The notes: generated by a model not told the origin, from the sequence alone. A stretch of 64,000 nt of DNA from Aristophania vespae (GCF_009906835.1 NZ_CP047652.1:30001-94000); one strand, 5' to 3'; shown: positions 29,168-39,573, numbered from the stretch's first letter. Numbers and translations: made by a program.

Positions 29168-31092
29168 CAACGTCTTTTGACAAGTCTGGCGAGCATGTTC
29201 GTGCTTCTATCCATCGTCTTTCAGACCATGTTGTTGATCTGATTGCAGCAGGTGAAGTGGTCGAGCGGCCCGCAGCTGCTTTAAAAGAACTTGTCGAAAA
29301 TGCCTTAGATGCTGGTGCAACCCGTATAGAAGTTGATTTGTGGGGTGGTGGTTGCGAGAGCATTGAAGTTACCGATAATGGTAGTGGCATTGCGCCTGAT
29401 GAGTTGGCCCTGGCGGTTGAGCGGCACTGTACTTCCAAACTTAATGATAATCAGCTCGTTCATATTCGCACACTTGGCTTTAGGGGCGAGGCTTTGCCTT
29501 CAATAGGGGCTAGTGCTCGCTTATCTTTGATATCCCGCCTTAAAGGGGCCGAGACAGCCTGGTCAATCACGGTTGAGGGGGGCGTTAAATCTGAGCCCAT
29601 GCCTTCGGCAGGTGAAGAAGGCACAATTGTTATTGTGCGAGACCTTTTCTTTGCGACGCCAGCAAGAAGAAAATTTCTTAAAAGTGCTCGTGTTGAAGGT
29701 AGCCATGCCGAAATGGTTATGCGACGTGTTGCGCTGAGTGCCCCACATTGTGCAATTCTTTTTCGGTCAGAGGGGCGAGACGTCTTTAATCTTCCACCTC
29801 AAGATCTTAAAGATCGCGTCGCTTTTATTCTCAACGTGCCATCTGATAGTTTGTTAACTTTAGATGAGCAACGTGGGGCTATGAGATTAACAGGTTTTTT
29901 ATGTAATCCTGGCCATACCCGCCCTACGGGAGCGGGACAATTTATTTTAGTTAATGATCGTCCTGTCATTGACCCCGTTTTGCGAACGGCAGTACGGGTA
30001 GGCTATCGTTCTGTTATAGAACGGGGGCGTTTTCCAATTTTGTTTTTGCATTTGCACGTTCCTTTTGAGCGTGTAGATGTGAATGTGCATCCAGCCAAGA
30101 CGGAATTACGTTTTGCAGATGAGGCAGAAGTAAGAGCCTTTGTTATAGGCGCTATTGGGCGTGTTCTGACGCGTGGTGCCAGCCAGGTTGGTGGTATTGA
30201 GGCTGATATTACACATTTCACAACTCAAACTCTGCCTTCTATATCGACCCATACAAGACCTGCTCATTTTGGGGTATCTGCTTCGGCCTCATCTACACCG
30301 CAAAAGAAAATTTCTTCATCTGAAAATAATAAGGCCGATTTGGGATTTTCCCCTTCTGTACGACGTTTTCCAGAGGAAAGTGTGCAGGATTTGGGAGGGT
30401 TTGCCGAGTCACAGAAATCATATACAACGCCGCAGGATAGCCTAAGGGAAGAGCTGGAGTCTGTTGAATTTGAGCAAGAAGATTATCCGTCTCAGCCGCT
30501 AGGTGTGCCTATAGGTCAGATACATACAACTTATATTTTATCTGTAGCTCCTAATGGCGATTTAATACTGACCGATCAGCATGCGGCGCATGAACGCCTA
30601 ACTCATGAGCGTTTAAGAAAGCGCTTTGAGGAAGGAAGAATTTCGGCGCAAGTACTTCTTCTTCCTGAGGTTTTGGATCTTTCCAAAAGTGAAAGAGAGG
30701 CGCTTTTGGTATGCCAAGAAGAATTATCCCGACTCGGACTTGAGATTGAAGCCTTTGGAGAGGGAAGCCTCCTTATCCGCACCATACCAGCTCCTCTTAA
30801 AGGAGGAGACGTAACAGCTCTTATACGCGACATAGCAGAAGAGCTCATTGAAGAGGGTGCAAGTTCAGCACGACAGACTGATAGTTTAGACCAACGTTTT
30901 GAAGCTATAATGGCGCGTATGGCATGCCATGGTAGTATTCGGGCGGGGCGAAAGCTCAATTTTGAAGAAATGGGCGCACTCTTGCGCGATATGGAGCAGC
31001 ATCCTCGCTCTAATACATGTCCTCACGGGCGGCCTACATGGTTGCGCCTTACAAAAGATGCGCTTGAAAAAATGTTTGGTCGCGTAAAATAA
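29164..31092 (+). CDS. mutL: DNA mismatch repair protein MutL
   Basis: 642 residues. The N-terminal GHKL ATPase shows ELVENALDAGA, DNGSGI, TLGFRGEALPSI and EGTIVIVRDLFFATPAR. The middle transducer domain has NVHPAKTELRF. After a linker rich in Ser/Pro (about 345-430), the dimerisation domain holds LTDQHAAHERL, ACHGSIRAGR and CPHGRPTW. It couples MutS recognition to repair. It starts inside the end of the DUF3035 gene. The short inverted repeat after its stop (agcaaaa/ttttgct) is a poor terminator. Confidence 0.97.
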   Translation: MTTSFDKSGEHVRASIHRLSDHVVDLIAAGEVVERPAAALKELVENALDAGATRIEVDLWGGGCESIEVTDNGSGIAPDELALAVERHCTSKLNDNQLVHIRTLGFRGEALPSIGASARLSLISRLKGAETAWSITVEGGVKSEPMPSAGEEGTIVIVRDLFFATPARRKFLKSARVEGSHAEMVMRRVALSAPHCAILFRSEGRDVFNLPPQDLKDRVAFILNVPSDSLLTLDEQRGAMRLTGFLCNPGHTRPTGAGQFILVNDRPVIDPVLRTAVRVGYRSVIERGRFPILFLHLHVPFERVDVNVHPAKTELRFADEAEVRAFVIGAIGRVLTRGASQVGGIEADITHFTTQTLPSISTHTRPAHFGVSASASSTPQKKISSSENNKADLGFSPSVRRFPEESVQDLGGFAESQKSYTTPQDSLREELESVEFEQEDYPSQPLGVPIGQIHTTYILSVAPNGDLILTDQHAAHERLTHERLRKRFEEGRISAQVLLLPEVLDLSKSEREALLVCQEELSRLGLEIEAFGEGSLLIRTIPAPLKGGDVTALIRDIAEELIEEGASSARQTDSLDQRFEAIMARMACHGSIRAGRKLNFEEMGALLRDMEQHPRSNTCPHGRPTWLRLTKDALEKMFGRVK

Positions 31093-31276
31093 GCAAAAGA
31101 AATTTTATTTTGCTGGTAAATTATTTCTATAATTATCTTGCGATCATGAGCGCTTTTTCATGATATTATTAATAGTCAAATAATGATGGCTAAATTAGCC
31201 GTGCTCTGTGAAGAAATCAGAAAATAAATTGTGATTCTTCAAACGTGCTTATTTTAGCAAATATAAAGAGGATCCA

Positions 31277-33013
31277 ATGGACGATTTAATGACGAGTCTG
31301 TGCGATATTGTGGGAAAACAGCATGTTTTGACACGCAAAAGCCAGACTTTTCGCTTTCAACGTGGTTTTCGTTTTGGAGGAGGACCAGTAGAGGCGGTTG
31401 TCGTCCCCGCTAGCCTCGTAGAATTATGGCGTGTGGCGCAAAATTGCGTAAAACACAACCGTATTCTTATTATGCAGGCGGCTAATACAGGCCTTACAGG
31501 AGGGTCAACTCCTGATGGCGAAAATTATGATCGTCCAATTATTGTTGTTAGCACGAAGCGCCTGAAGGGCATTCATTTATTAGAGCAAGGGAAGCAGGTC
31601 GTTTGTCTTCCTGGCGCTACACTTAATGAGCTTGAAAAACGTCTAAAACCAATTGGGCGTGAGCCACATTCAGTTATTGGATCATCCTGCATTGGGGCTT
31701 CCGTTTTGGGTGGGATCAGTAATAATTCTGGCGGAGCGCTTGTGCAGCGTGGCCCTGCTTATACTGAGATGGCACTTTTTGGCCGTGTTAACGAAAAAGG
31801 TGAGCTTGAGCTTGTTAATCATTTAGGTATTAAATTAGGTGATGATCCCGAAGCTATTTTGGAAAAACTAGAAAAGGGCACTTTTACAGGCGATGATATT
31901 GTAAATGATGCGAGAAAAGGGCACGACAACGATTATGTCCGTCGGGTCAAAGATGTAGAGTCTGACACTCCGGCACGTTTTAATGCCGATCCCGACAGGC
32001 TTTATGAAGCTTCAGGCTGTGCAGGAAAGTTAGTTGTCTTTGCAGTGCGACTAGACACCTTTCCAAAAGAAGAAAAGACCAGCGTTTTTTATCTAGGTAC
32101 TAATGACAAGCAGGTTTTAGAAAAAGTAAGACGTGCTCTATTAACAAAGTTTGATGAATTACCTATTGCAGGCGAGTATCTGCACCGCGATACTTTTGAT
32201 ATTGCTGATCGTTATGGTCGCGACACAGTGGCAATGATTAGGCTTTTAGGTACTGAAAACCTTCCCTTCTTTTTCTCAATAAAAGCACAGTTAGATCTTT
32301 TGCCTCATCGCTTTAAGTGGTTGCCTTACGCATTTGGAGATCGCCTATTGCAGATGCTGAGCTCTTTTCTTCCGTCCCAGGTGCCAGAACGCTTAAAAGC
32401 ATATCGTGATCAATATGAGCACCATCTCATTATTCAGACATCCGAACATTTGGCAGAAAAATTACGCCCCTGGTTTACGACTTTCTTTAAAGAAGAAGCG
32501 GAAAATAAAGGGAATGTCTTTGAATGTACGCCAAAAGAGGGACAATTAGCTTTACTTCACCGTTTTGCAGCTGCTGGTGCCGCTGGGCGCTTTAATATTA
32601 TTCATCGCAAAGAAACAGGCGGGTTATTAGCTCTGGATGTGGGCTTAAGGCGTAATGATTGGGAATGGTTTGAAACATTACCACCAGAAATAGAAGATAA
32701 ACTGGCCATAAAACTATATTACGGACATTTTCTTTGTCACGTTCTGCATCAGGATTATGTTGTCAAAAAGGGTGTGGACCCTATGGCCGTAGAGCATGCT
32801 ATGTGGCCAATTTTGGATCAAAGAGGGGCGCGTTATCCTGCTGAGCATAATGTAGGGCATCTTTATAACGCTCCAGATTCAATGGTGAGTCATTATAAAA
32901 CGCTAGACCCGTGTAACTGCATGAATCCAGGTATTGGTAATACAACAAAACGCAAAAATTGGGCAGCAGAAAGCGTAGCCCCTCAAGCTAGCGTAGCTGA
33001 GCAGGGTCAATAG
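31277..33013 (+). CDS. dld: Quinone-dependent D-lactate dehydrogenase
   Basis: 578 residues, very close to E. coli Dld (571). The N-terminal FAD-binding type 4 domain shows MQAANTGLTGGSTPDG, VIGSSCIGASVLGGISNNSGGALVQRG is split over residues 130-160, and the C-terminal cap and membrane-binding part has HVLHQDYVVKKG and EHNVGHLY. It oxidises D-lactate to pyruvate and passes electrons to ubiquinone at the inner face of the membrane, fitting the oxidative metabolism of acetic acid bacteria. agagga lies before the ATG. Its end overlaps the convergent DUF1643 gene by 26 bases. Confidence 0.96.
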   Translation: MDDLMTSLCDIVGKQHVLTRKSQTFRFQRGFRFGGGPVEAVVVPASLVELWRVAQNCVKHNRILIMQAANTGLTGGSTPDGENYDRPIIVVSTKRLKGIHLLEQGKQVVCLPGATLNELEKRLKPIGREPHSVIGSSCIGASVLGGISNNSGGALVQRGPAYTEMALFGRVNEKGELELVNHLGIKLGDDPEAILEKLEKGTFTGDDIVNDARKGHDNDYVRRVKDVESDTPARFNADPDRLYEASGCAGKLVVFAVRLDTFPKEEKTSVFYLGTNDKQVLEKVRRALLTKFDELPIAGEYLHRDTFDIADRYGRDTVAMIRLLGTENLPFFFSIKAQLDLLPHRFKWLPYAFGDRLLQMLSSFLPSQVPERLKAYRDQYEHHLIIQTSEHLAEKLRPWFTTFFKEEAENKGNVFECTPKEGQLALLHRFAAAGAAGRFNIIHRKETGGLLALDVGLRRNDWEWFETLPPEIEDKLAIKLYYGHFLCHVLHQDYVVKKGVDPMAVEHAMWPILDQRGARYPAEHNVGHLYNAPDSMVSHYKTLDPCNCMNPGIGNTTKRKNWAAESVAPQASVAEQGQ

Positions 33014-33566
33014 AAATAGGTAATAAAGCAGAGGGAAGATAAAGCGGATGCTCAGGTCGTCCGCCTTTCCGGCTTAAACGCATGGCCCTAAGGGGGACAC
33101 CTGCTTTCGCAAGCATTAAGGCCACATTTGTCCCTCTTTGTTGCAAGGTTTTGGCTTGCGGAGTGCCATAGGCCAAAATCACAAATTCTGCTTGCTGAGC
33201 CATTTCTAATAAATAATGATCATTAAGAGGGCCGACGGGATCAGTTACCTCTAAAAGACGTTTTTGATCGGTGCAGCGATAAGCAAAGCTATTGCCTACA
33301 AACATGCCGCCATAGCCCCAGCTTCGAGTATAACGCTGACATTTTGCAACGGTGCGGTCATCACCAAATTCAGTAGCGACTGAGGGATTCATCATAAGCC
33401 ACATGATAAGTGGCTTATTTTCTTCCCAAACGCGCTTTAGGGTATAACGGTAACATTTGCCAGCTCCATCATAGATGGCAGTACTGACAACGTCATCTTT
33501 CAAACTGAGTGGTTGAGATGAGCCTACAAAATGGTCTGAAAAAAGATCAGTTTTAGTTAAAGACAT
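32988..33566 (-). CDS. DUF1643 family protein
   Basis: About 192 residues from MSLTKTDLF; the frame is open 11 codons further upstream. It carries the DUF1643 pattern: MWLMMNPSVATEFGDDRTVAKCQRY, then WGYGGMFVGNSFAYR, and a distal AYGTPQAK. The biochemical function of the family is not known. It is transcribed convergently to dld, with overlapping 3' ends, and is downstream of the lytic transglycosylase gene on the same strand. Confidence 0.85.
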   Translation of the reverse strand: MSLTKTDLFSDHFVGSSQPLSLKDDVVSTAIYDGAGKCYRYTLKRVWEENKPLIMWLMMNPSVATEFGDDRTVAKCQRYTRSWGYGGMFVGNSFAYRCTDQKRLLEVTDPVGPLNDHYLLEMAQQAEFVILAYGTPQAKTLQQRGTNVALMLAKAGVPLRAMRLSRKGGRPEHPLYLPSALLPISIDPAQLR

Positions 33567-33582
33567 AATTCCAGTGTTAAAT

Positions 33583-34783
33583 TTATGGTGAAATTGCAAA
33601 GCAGGGCGTAATAGCTGTCAGACGCTGGCAGCTGCTATAGGCTTGAGCTCGTGTAAGCCCGGTATAGCGGGCGCGATAAAGAACGCGCCCTTTTACGTGT
33701 ACGGCCATAATTGTCGTGCGCGTTTTGCCTTTGGAAGAAACAACAAAATGGCGTAATTTATTGGCCACTACAGATGCCTGTTTTTTGCTTGCATAACTAC
33801 CTATTTGTATAGCCCAATCGGTGCGTGCAGATTGGATAATATCAGTAGCGCGCCCTCTTTTTCGTGTTGGATGGGCCAAAGGAATGGAACGTACTTCTAC
33901 AACATGCTTGGGTTCAGGAGCAGGACGAGGTTTTTTTGCACGGACCGGAGGGCTTGCAGGAGAAAAGCCACGCGAGGCCCAAACTGAGCTTACGGACTGG
34001 TTGTCAGACGGGGCTGCTACAGAACTTGATGAGCTATCTGTCAAACTTTCTGCTGCAGAGGCCCCGTCATCTAAGGATGTTGTGTTGAGAGAAGATGTGT
34101 CCACTGAAGAGCGACGTTGGGCTGTGCGGTCGTAACGGGCGACCATGAGGTCTGCCTTTGAACGATTTTTAGGCCAGATGCCGGCAATTTTAGGACCAAT
34201 AGCCTTAACATAATTACGCGTTTCTTTAGGAAGGGGCCTATTTTGTCGTAGGTAATGATCTACATTGCCAGGTCCGTCATTATAAGCGGCAAGAAATCCA
34301 GGCGAACCATAAATTTCATACATTTGTCGAATATAAGCGGTCCCAGCAAGAATATTATCACGGGGATTATAGGGGTCAGGACCAAGATTATATTGATTGC
34401 GCAAATCATCATAGGCGGGGGCATGAGTTGCATAAGGCCCATAGCACCAGGGGCAGACGTAATGAAATGACCACTACTATCATAAAGATGTCCGCCAGAT
34501 TCCTGTTTTATAACGGCTCTTATCCACGTATCAGGAACATCAAATCGTTCTGATGCTTCCATGATATAAGGCCCCATGGGTCATCGGGGGTACCTGGCGG
34601 AGCGTAATAGGATTGAGCATGTTCCTGATAGTCTGCCTGCTCCTGCATGACAGGAATACCAGGGCCTACAGGTACAGTACGGGCACAAGCAGCAAGTAAA
34701 ACAAGTACACCAAAAATTGATATTTGCCGAATAATAGACCGTAAACGAGGTATTTCTCTATTATAATAAAAAGATCTAATCAT
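33583..34783 (-). CDS. Lipoprotein lytic transglycosylase with SPOR domain (two frame breaks)
   Basis: Three minus-strand frames join into one protein. The N-terminus has a lipoprotein signal ending LLAAC. The SLT domain follows, with the catalytic-Glu pattern AVIKQESGG, then APGAMGLMQLMPP, ILAGTAYIRQMYE and FLAAYNDGPGNV. After a Ser-rich linker the last 75 residues form a SPOR domain (DWAIQIGSYASKKQA). Breaks lie at the C4 run 34572-34575 and the G5 run 34417-34421; one extra base in each restores the frame. It would cleave peptidoglycan strands, and SPOR binds denuded glycans at the septum. Corrected length is about 400 residues. Confidence 0.88.
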
Positions 34784-35168
34784 CTGAATCAGGAATCTCG
34801 TTAAGGCTGGTGCATTTAGTTATAATGCTATCATGATTACGTTTTATGACATAAGCAATTAGGTCTTCACAAACCGAATTTTAGAATGCCGCTTCAAAAA
34901 GTCTAAGTTTTTTGCGTTCAGGCAGGCTTATTAGAAAAAAAATTAGTAGAACTCTAATTTCAAAAAAAGATTTTCTTACCCGTGTTAAGGGAGTTAAGAG
35001 CGGTTTTTTAATCTGTTAAGTAATAAATACGAAACTATTACGTTATATGGAATATTGAAAATCTTAAAACGCTGTGAATTTGCGTTGAATGAGCTAAAGT
35101 GTTATAACTATATTAGGTTTATCCGTCTATCGATTGGTCGAAATGTAGTTGTTAAGAGAGGGACGAGA
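34784..35168. other. AT-rich gap, no gene seen
   Basis: About 385 bases between divergent genes. Runs of A and T (for example 34937-34949 and 34967-34973) and stop codons in all frames. Promoters for both neighbours must lie here, but I see no convincing -35/-10 pair or palindrome. Confidence 0.5.
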
Positions 35169-35387
35169 ATGTCTTTTGCTGCGATTGATGCTAGCAGAGT
35201 TGAAAAAGCTGCGGGGGCTTCGCTTCAAACACTCAGGTCGGCACCTGAGCCGACTGAGGCTTATCAGCGCAAGGTTCTTATGATAGAGCGTATTGAGGCT
35301 CTGGCACGTGCAGCAGCCGAAACAAAAGGTCAGGGTGTTATCACATTAACATCTGAAGAATTTTGGTTAATATCTCGAAATTGGTAA
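35169..35387 (+). CDS. Hypothetical small protein, 72 aa
   Basis: ATG at 35169 preceded by agagggacgag; the frame runs further upstream without protein-like composition. The product is soluble, with an Ala-rich helical N-terminal part (FAAIDASRVEKAAGASLQTL) and a second helix around MIERIEALARAAAET, ending in FWLISRNW. It reads like a real conserved small protein, but I cannot name the family. It precedes the glycosyltransferase gene by about 110 bases. Confidence 0.6.
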   Translation: MSFAAIDASRVEKAAGASLQTLRSAPEPTEAYQRKVLMIERIEALARAAAETKGQGVITLTSEEFWLISRNW

Positions 35388-35499
35388 TTCTCTAAAAAAG
35401 AATAATTTTCGTAACACTTATTGGTTCTTGATTTAGGGGCAGCTAACTGCCTGTGTAAGTATATTTTTGAATGATGGTGGGTATTGGGGACGTATCAGG

Positions 35500-36368
35500 A
35501 TGAAGTGGTTTTTTGCTATTACCGAACAAACGCTTTCCAATGATCCGGATCATGGTTTTATTGATTGTATTCGGGTTGCTGTTCAGTCAGCTAAAGAAAA
35601 TACAACGCTTATTCCGCACATGGTATTTGATGGGCAAGAATGCGAATTTACCCGTGAAATGCGTGAAGCTGGTGTAAAGGTAATTTTCCATAGGCTGCAT
35701 TTTTATGATCGCCTTTTAGAGGCACAAAAAAAACAAAAGCCCGAATGGCCAAATTATATGATGACGGCCGCTGGTGCGTTTATGCGTCTGGAACTCCCGC
35801 TTTTAGAGAAAGAAGATAAGTTTGTTCTCTATACAGACTGTGACGTTATGTTCCTGCGTGATCCATGTGTAGAATTTTGCCGACCTGAGATTTTTGCAGC
35901 TTGCGGGCAATTTAATCAGCAGGACTATTACGTTGATATGAATTCAGGGGTCATGGTTATAAACCTGGAACGTATGGGTAATGACCTGCCAGCAATGGTC
36001 GATTTTTTATGTGATAATCTGTATCATGTTTCTGGTTATGATCAGGAATTACTGCGTATCTTTTATAATGCGAACTGGTCACCACTCTCGGCTCGCTTTA
36101 ACTGGAAGCCCTATTGGGGCGTTAATGATGACGCCACTATAGTGCATTTCCATGCTGGTAAACCCCAGCAGCACGCCACTTACTGGATGACCATACTTAT
36201 CGTGAGCATGATCCTGTTTTCCATACATGGCGTCACTGGTTCTTTAAAAATACGGCCGGTTATGCACATTATGTCCCTTTGTGGGAAGATTTTTTGCGTA
36301 AAAGCAAGTCAGCAACGCCTACGACTGATCCTGTAGGAGAATTTGATGCTTTGCGCGAAGGAGAATAA
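35500..36368 (+). CDS. Glycosyltransferase, GT8-like (frameshifted)
   Basis: Start at 35500 (MKWFFAITEQ), with a possible longer start at 35467. The fold-A signature is VLYTDCDVMFLRDP with a DxD-like DCD for the metal and sugar nucleotide, followed by ACGQFNQQDYYVDMNSGVMVINLERM. The closing HFHAGKPQQ is also typical of the family. One missing G at 36185-36186 breaks the frame. With it restored the tail reads YWDDHTYREHDPVFHTWRHW and continues to a stop at 36366-36368, giving about 290 residues. Donor and acceptor are unknown. It stands alone with its own terminator. Confidence 0.82.
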
Positions 36369-36398
36369 ATTCCTTCATTAATGTGATTATTTTGGTGG

Positions 36399-36425
36399 AA
36401 CCTCTCGTTTTAACGAGAGGTTTTT
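36399..36425 (+). terminator. Intrinsic terminator after the glycosyltransferase gene
   Basis: aacctctcg (36399-36407) and cgagaggtt (36414-36422) form a perfect 9-bp stem with a 6-base loop, followed by tttttctttt. The T run is on the plus strand only, so it mainly serves the glycosyltransferase gene. The minus-strand membrane gene ends inside the stem. Confidence 0.85.
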
Positions 36426-37528
36426 CTTTTTGGTGAATGGTTTTCAAGCCAGCGTCCAACTGGTTTGGCAATCAGAGGACCGAGGGCTAGCACAGCCAAA
36501 AGCCGTGCTGTTTGTAAAGAGATAATAAATGGAAGATCGACAGGTGCTCCAGCACTGATAATAATAACAGTATCTAGGCCTCCCGGACTCGTTGCTAAAT
36601 AAGCACTCAAAAGATCAATGTGAGCGAGTTTTGCAACTGGAATGGCGATTAAGGCGCACGTTCCTACAAGAATGGTAGATGAGAAAATAACCGCCGGCAA
36701 AGCACGCATTGCGTGTTGTAAAACGGGCAGAGTAAAACGCAGCCCTATAGACCAACCAATAATAAGATAGGCTGGAATGCGCATCCATTGAGGGGTTGAA
36801 ATGGCAAATAAGCCTGAAAGTTGAATAACAGCCCCTATAACCATTGTAAGGAGCAAAGGTGCGGCGGGAAATTTGATGCGGGTGCTTATTAGTCCTGTCA
36901 CAACCACAAAAATCAATGTCGGGAGCAGATCGCCTTTGGGAACAGGAGGTAAATAAGGGATATTGTGCCCTGCCGACACCAGCCACGCGACAATAGATGT
37001 CGCAAAGGCAACCAGAATTACACGAAAATAAAGCATAAACGCGGCTAGGCGTGGGTCGGCACCAAAAGAGCCACAAATGAGCATCATGGTTGAGGCCCCG
37101 CCCGGTGACGAGCCCCATAAAGCTGTTGTTCCAGGCATAACACCAAACCAAGCGAGGGCGGCGCCTGTCGCAAAGCTTACGATAATGACTGAGAAAACGC
37201 TAAAAAGCATGAGCCACCAATTATGCGCTATGTCGATTAAAACAGTCATATTGAGACTGCTCACAACCAAGCAGGCCAATACAGCCTGTGATAGTGCAAA
37301 AACAGGGCGGCTGATCGTCACATTCTTGCCTCTGATAGCCATAATAATGGCGGCTATCATTGGGCCTAACATGAGACCTGCTGCTAAATGAATAGCTAAA
37401 AAAACACCAATTAAAATAGCAGAGAGAGCTAGGAGACATATCCAACGAAGGCTAATCTTGCGAGCCTGTGCCAACTTAGGCAGAAAGATGTTATCTGACC
37501 CGCCCTGTCTATTTTTAGGTGTTTCCAT
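36410..37528 (-). CDS. AbrB-family membrane protein (ammonia monooxygenase-like duplication domain)
   Basis: 372 residues with about ten hydrophobic segments in two related halves. The repeated motif of this family is visible as FGVMPGTTALWGSSPGGASTMMLI in the first half (split across about 125-150) and LSAYLATSPGGLDTVIII in the second. These proteins are often labelled AbrB or putative ammonia monooxygenase but are integral membrane proteins; some have been linked to export or osmotic stress. Substrate is unknown. The start overlaps the end of sspB by 14 bases, so the two are cotranscribed. Confidence 0.85.
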   Translation of the reverse strand: METPKNRQGGSDNIFLPKLAQARKISLRWICLLALSAILIGVFLAIHLAAGLMLGPMIAAIIMAIRGKNVTISRPVFALSQAVLACLVVSSLNMTVLIDIAHNWWLMLFSVFSVIIVSFATGAALAWFGVMPGTTALWGSSPGGASTMMLICGSFGADPRLAAFMLYFRVILVAFATSIVAWLVSAGHNIPYLPPVPKGDLLPTLIFVVVTGLISTRIKFPAAPLLLTMVIGAVIQLSGLFAISTPQWMRIPAYLIIGWSIGLRFTLPVLQHAMRALPAVIFSSTILVGTCALIAIPVAKLAHIDLLSAYLATSPGGLDTVIIISAGAPVDLPFIISLQTARLLAVLALGPLIAKPVGRWLENHSPKRKTSR

Positions 37529-38129
37529 TAGGAGTGTTATCTTCTGTACTAGGGTGCCGCTTGCGGAAAGCAGCCAGACTTACCACTTCTGCTTCCTGGC
37601 GTTTTTCGGGAGAAATGGGAGTTTTTTTCGCTTCTATAGAAGAAGGCTGTAAATCGTGAATCATCGTTACACTATCCCTATCTTCAGTAGAAGGAAGGGC
37701 TTCGGTGTTATCATCTTCGCTAAATGTAGGAGCAGAAAATCTGAGACCAAATTGTACATGAGGATCAGCAAATGCGATAATGGCATTTATTGGAATAGTC
37801 AGTGTGCTTGGTATGCCGCCAAATGACAGCCCTACAGACATAGTTTTGTTCTGGCGATCAACGTTAAGATTTTTAAATTGATGCTGTAGAACAATTGTCA
37901 TTTCACGTGGATAACGGTCTTTAAGGCGTTGCGGAATATCAACGCCTGTAAGATTAGTCAAAAATGTAATGTAAAAATGATGCTCACCGGCTAAACCATT
38001 TCGGCTTACATATTCCAGCGCGTCAAGCATGACGTTTCGATGAGCGTTTTCTAACCACGTCTCATACGGGATGAGACTGTCTGGTGTAGTAGGGTCGAAA
38101 TCATCGGGTCCGTTAAAATCGTCGGTCAT
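37515..38129 (-). CDS. sspB: SspB-type ClpXP adaptor (alphaproteobacterial)
   Basis: 204 residues. The substrate-binding domain covers about 20-145 with YETWLENAHRNVMLDALEYV, HHFYITFLTN and LSFGGIPSTLTIPINAI. A disordered acidic linker follows, then a short C-terminal segment (EVVSLAAFRKRH) that would be the ClpX-binding peptide. SspB tethers ssrA-tagged proteins to ClpXP. The gene is about 170 bases downstream of the tmRNA gene on the same strand, so the tagging RNA and its delivery factor are neighbours. Confidence 0.93.
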   Translation of the reverse strand: MTDDFNGPDDFDPTTPDSLIPYETWLENAHRNVMLDALEYVSRNGLAGEHHFYITFLTNLTGVDIPQRLKDRYPREMTIVLQHQFKNLNVDRQNKTMSVGLSFGGIPSTLTIPINAIIAFADPHVQFGLRFSAPTFSEDDNTEALPSTEDRDSVTMIHDLQPSSIEAKKTPISPEKRQEAEVVSLAAFRKRHPSTEDNTPNGNT

Positions 38130-38234
38130 AACCTGATCACTATGGCTTGTGCGAGTTTGTTTCGAACTCTTTAATTTTAAAGAGACGGCCTTATGCTGGT
38201 CTGAAATGCCTTAGAAAGCAAGGGCTTCGGTTTT

Positions 38235-38530
38235 AGCCCGGTTTTAAAAGTGGGGGGATTCTGTTGCCCGGTTCCCCCGAACCGCGCTTATCGCTTATGC
38301 TGCGACAGCGAGCACCTCAGTATTATCGTTGGCACTTGTAAGTTTAGCCCGATAACGGCGGTACAATGCCGGGCAAAAGATAGATCTTTACCATGCGTGT
38401 CGAGCCTGTTTCGTCCCCAAAAGTGGAAGAAATTTGGTGGAGACGCCGGGTACTGCCCCGGGTCCACAACACTTATTCCATCTACCGTTTATCGCCATAG
38501 CCAGAGTAAAACCCTAGGCAGTTGTGAAGA
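38235..38530 (-). ncRNA. ssrA: tmRNA, circularly permuted two-piece form
   Basis: On the minus strand the acceptor piece comes first and ends with cgtctccacca (A at 38435). After a 16-base spacer, the coding piece begins ggggacg at 38418, which pairs with cgtctcc to form the tRNA-like acceptor stem (7 bp, one G-U). The tag reading frame runs 38333 to 38295 and encodes ANDNTEVLAVAA then stop. This permuted layout is known from alphaproteobacteria. The outer ends of the gene are approximate; the acceptor CCA, the stem and the tag are exact. Any plus-strand ORF over this region is spurious. Confidence 0.93.
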
Positions 38531-38658
38531 TAAGAAGCAAAGCATGTTTTTGCAAGAGATATTAAGCATTGATGAGTGATAAAATCTTTATAAGGGTCTA
38601 TTATGCGTTTAAAAGGCATAACCTAAATACCAAGTGAATTCAGTGAGGAGGCGCTCCC

Positions 38659-39573
38659 GTGGCCCTGACAAAAGAACAGCGTGCAGAGATTACAGCTCAG
38701 CGTAATACCCCTCAAGAAACGTCTAGGCCCACAGTTCCCGCGATGGAAGCACTGCTTTTTGAACCCTTAGAGGTTTTAGATCATGGCTTTATTCGTGTTG
38801 TTGATTATATGGGTGATGATAGCGCTATCGTGCAGGCAGCGCGTGTCTCTTATGGCAAAGGAACCAAACGCGTTTCAGAAGATGCGGGTTTAATCCGTTA
38901 TTTAATGCGTCATCGTCATTCTTCTCCTTTTGAAATGTGTGAAATTAAATTTCACGTAAAATTACCACTTTTTGTAGCCCGGCAGTGGATTCGTCACCGC
39001 ATGGCCAATGTGAATGAATATTCTGCACGTTATTCTGTGCTGGACCGTGAATTTTATATGCCTGACCTTACCCAGGTCTCGACGCAAAGTTCCACCAATA
39101 ACCAAGGTAGGGGCGAAGCGCTTGATGCCTCACAGGCTCAAGAGGTTCTAGACATTTTGCGGCGCGATGCTGCACAGTGCTATGATGATTACGAGCATAT
39201 GCTTTTGCCAGAAAATGGGGGTGTAGCTAGGGAGTTAGCTCGTATTAACTTAACGCTCAATATGTATACTCAGTGGTACTGGAAGATTGATTTGCACAAT
39301 CTTATGCATTTTTTAGCGTTGCGTGCTGAGTCTCATGCGCAGTATGAAATTCGTGTTTATGCCGAAAAAATGCTTGAGATTCTAAAGGCCTGGGTTCCAC
39401 AGACAGCCGCCGCATTTGAAGAATATCGTCTTGGTTCCTATAGTTTTTCTGCTAGTATGCTAAAGGTTTTACGCCGTCTTTTGGCAGGCGAATCTGTTAC
39501 ACAGGAAACGTCTCATCTTACCAAAAGAGAATGGGCAGAGATGATGGCAGTTTTAGAAAACAAAGCGCTATAA
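38659..39573 (+). CDS. thyX: Flavin-dependent thymidylate synthase
   Basis: 304 residues. The ThyX signature RHR-x7-S is at residues 112-122 ([11 protein letters not shown]), preceded by [12 protein letters not shown] at 84-95 that binds FAD and substrate. The C-terminal [29 protein letters not shown] completes the family pattern (in two pieces). It makes dTMP using FAD and methylene-tetrahydrofolate, replacing ThyA. It uses a GTG start at 38659 after gaggaggcgctccc. It is divergent from the tmRNA gene. Confidence 0.97.
   Translation: MALTKEQRAEITAQRNTPQETSRPTVPAMEALLFEPLEVLDHGFIRVVDYMGDDSAIVQAARVSYGKGTKRVSEDAGLIRYLMRHRHSSPFEMCEIKFHVKLPLFVARQWIRHRMANVNEYSARYSVLDREFYMPDLTQVSTQSSTNNQGRGEALDASQAQEVLDILRRDAAQCYDDYEHMLLPENGGVARELARINLTLNMYTQWYWKIDLHNLMHFLALRAESHAQYEIRVYAEKMLEILKAWVPQTAAAFEEYRLGSYSFSASMLKVLRRLLAGESVTQETSHLTKREWAEMMAVLENKAL

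Noticed and set aside
38250-38579. Plus-strand ORF of 109 codons
   Set aside because: It is antisense to the tmRNA gene; the tag frame and acceptor stem explain the sequence.
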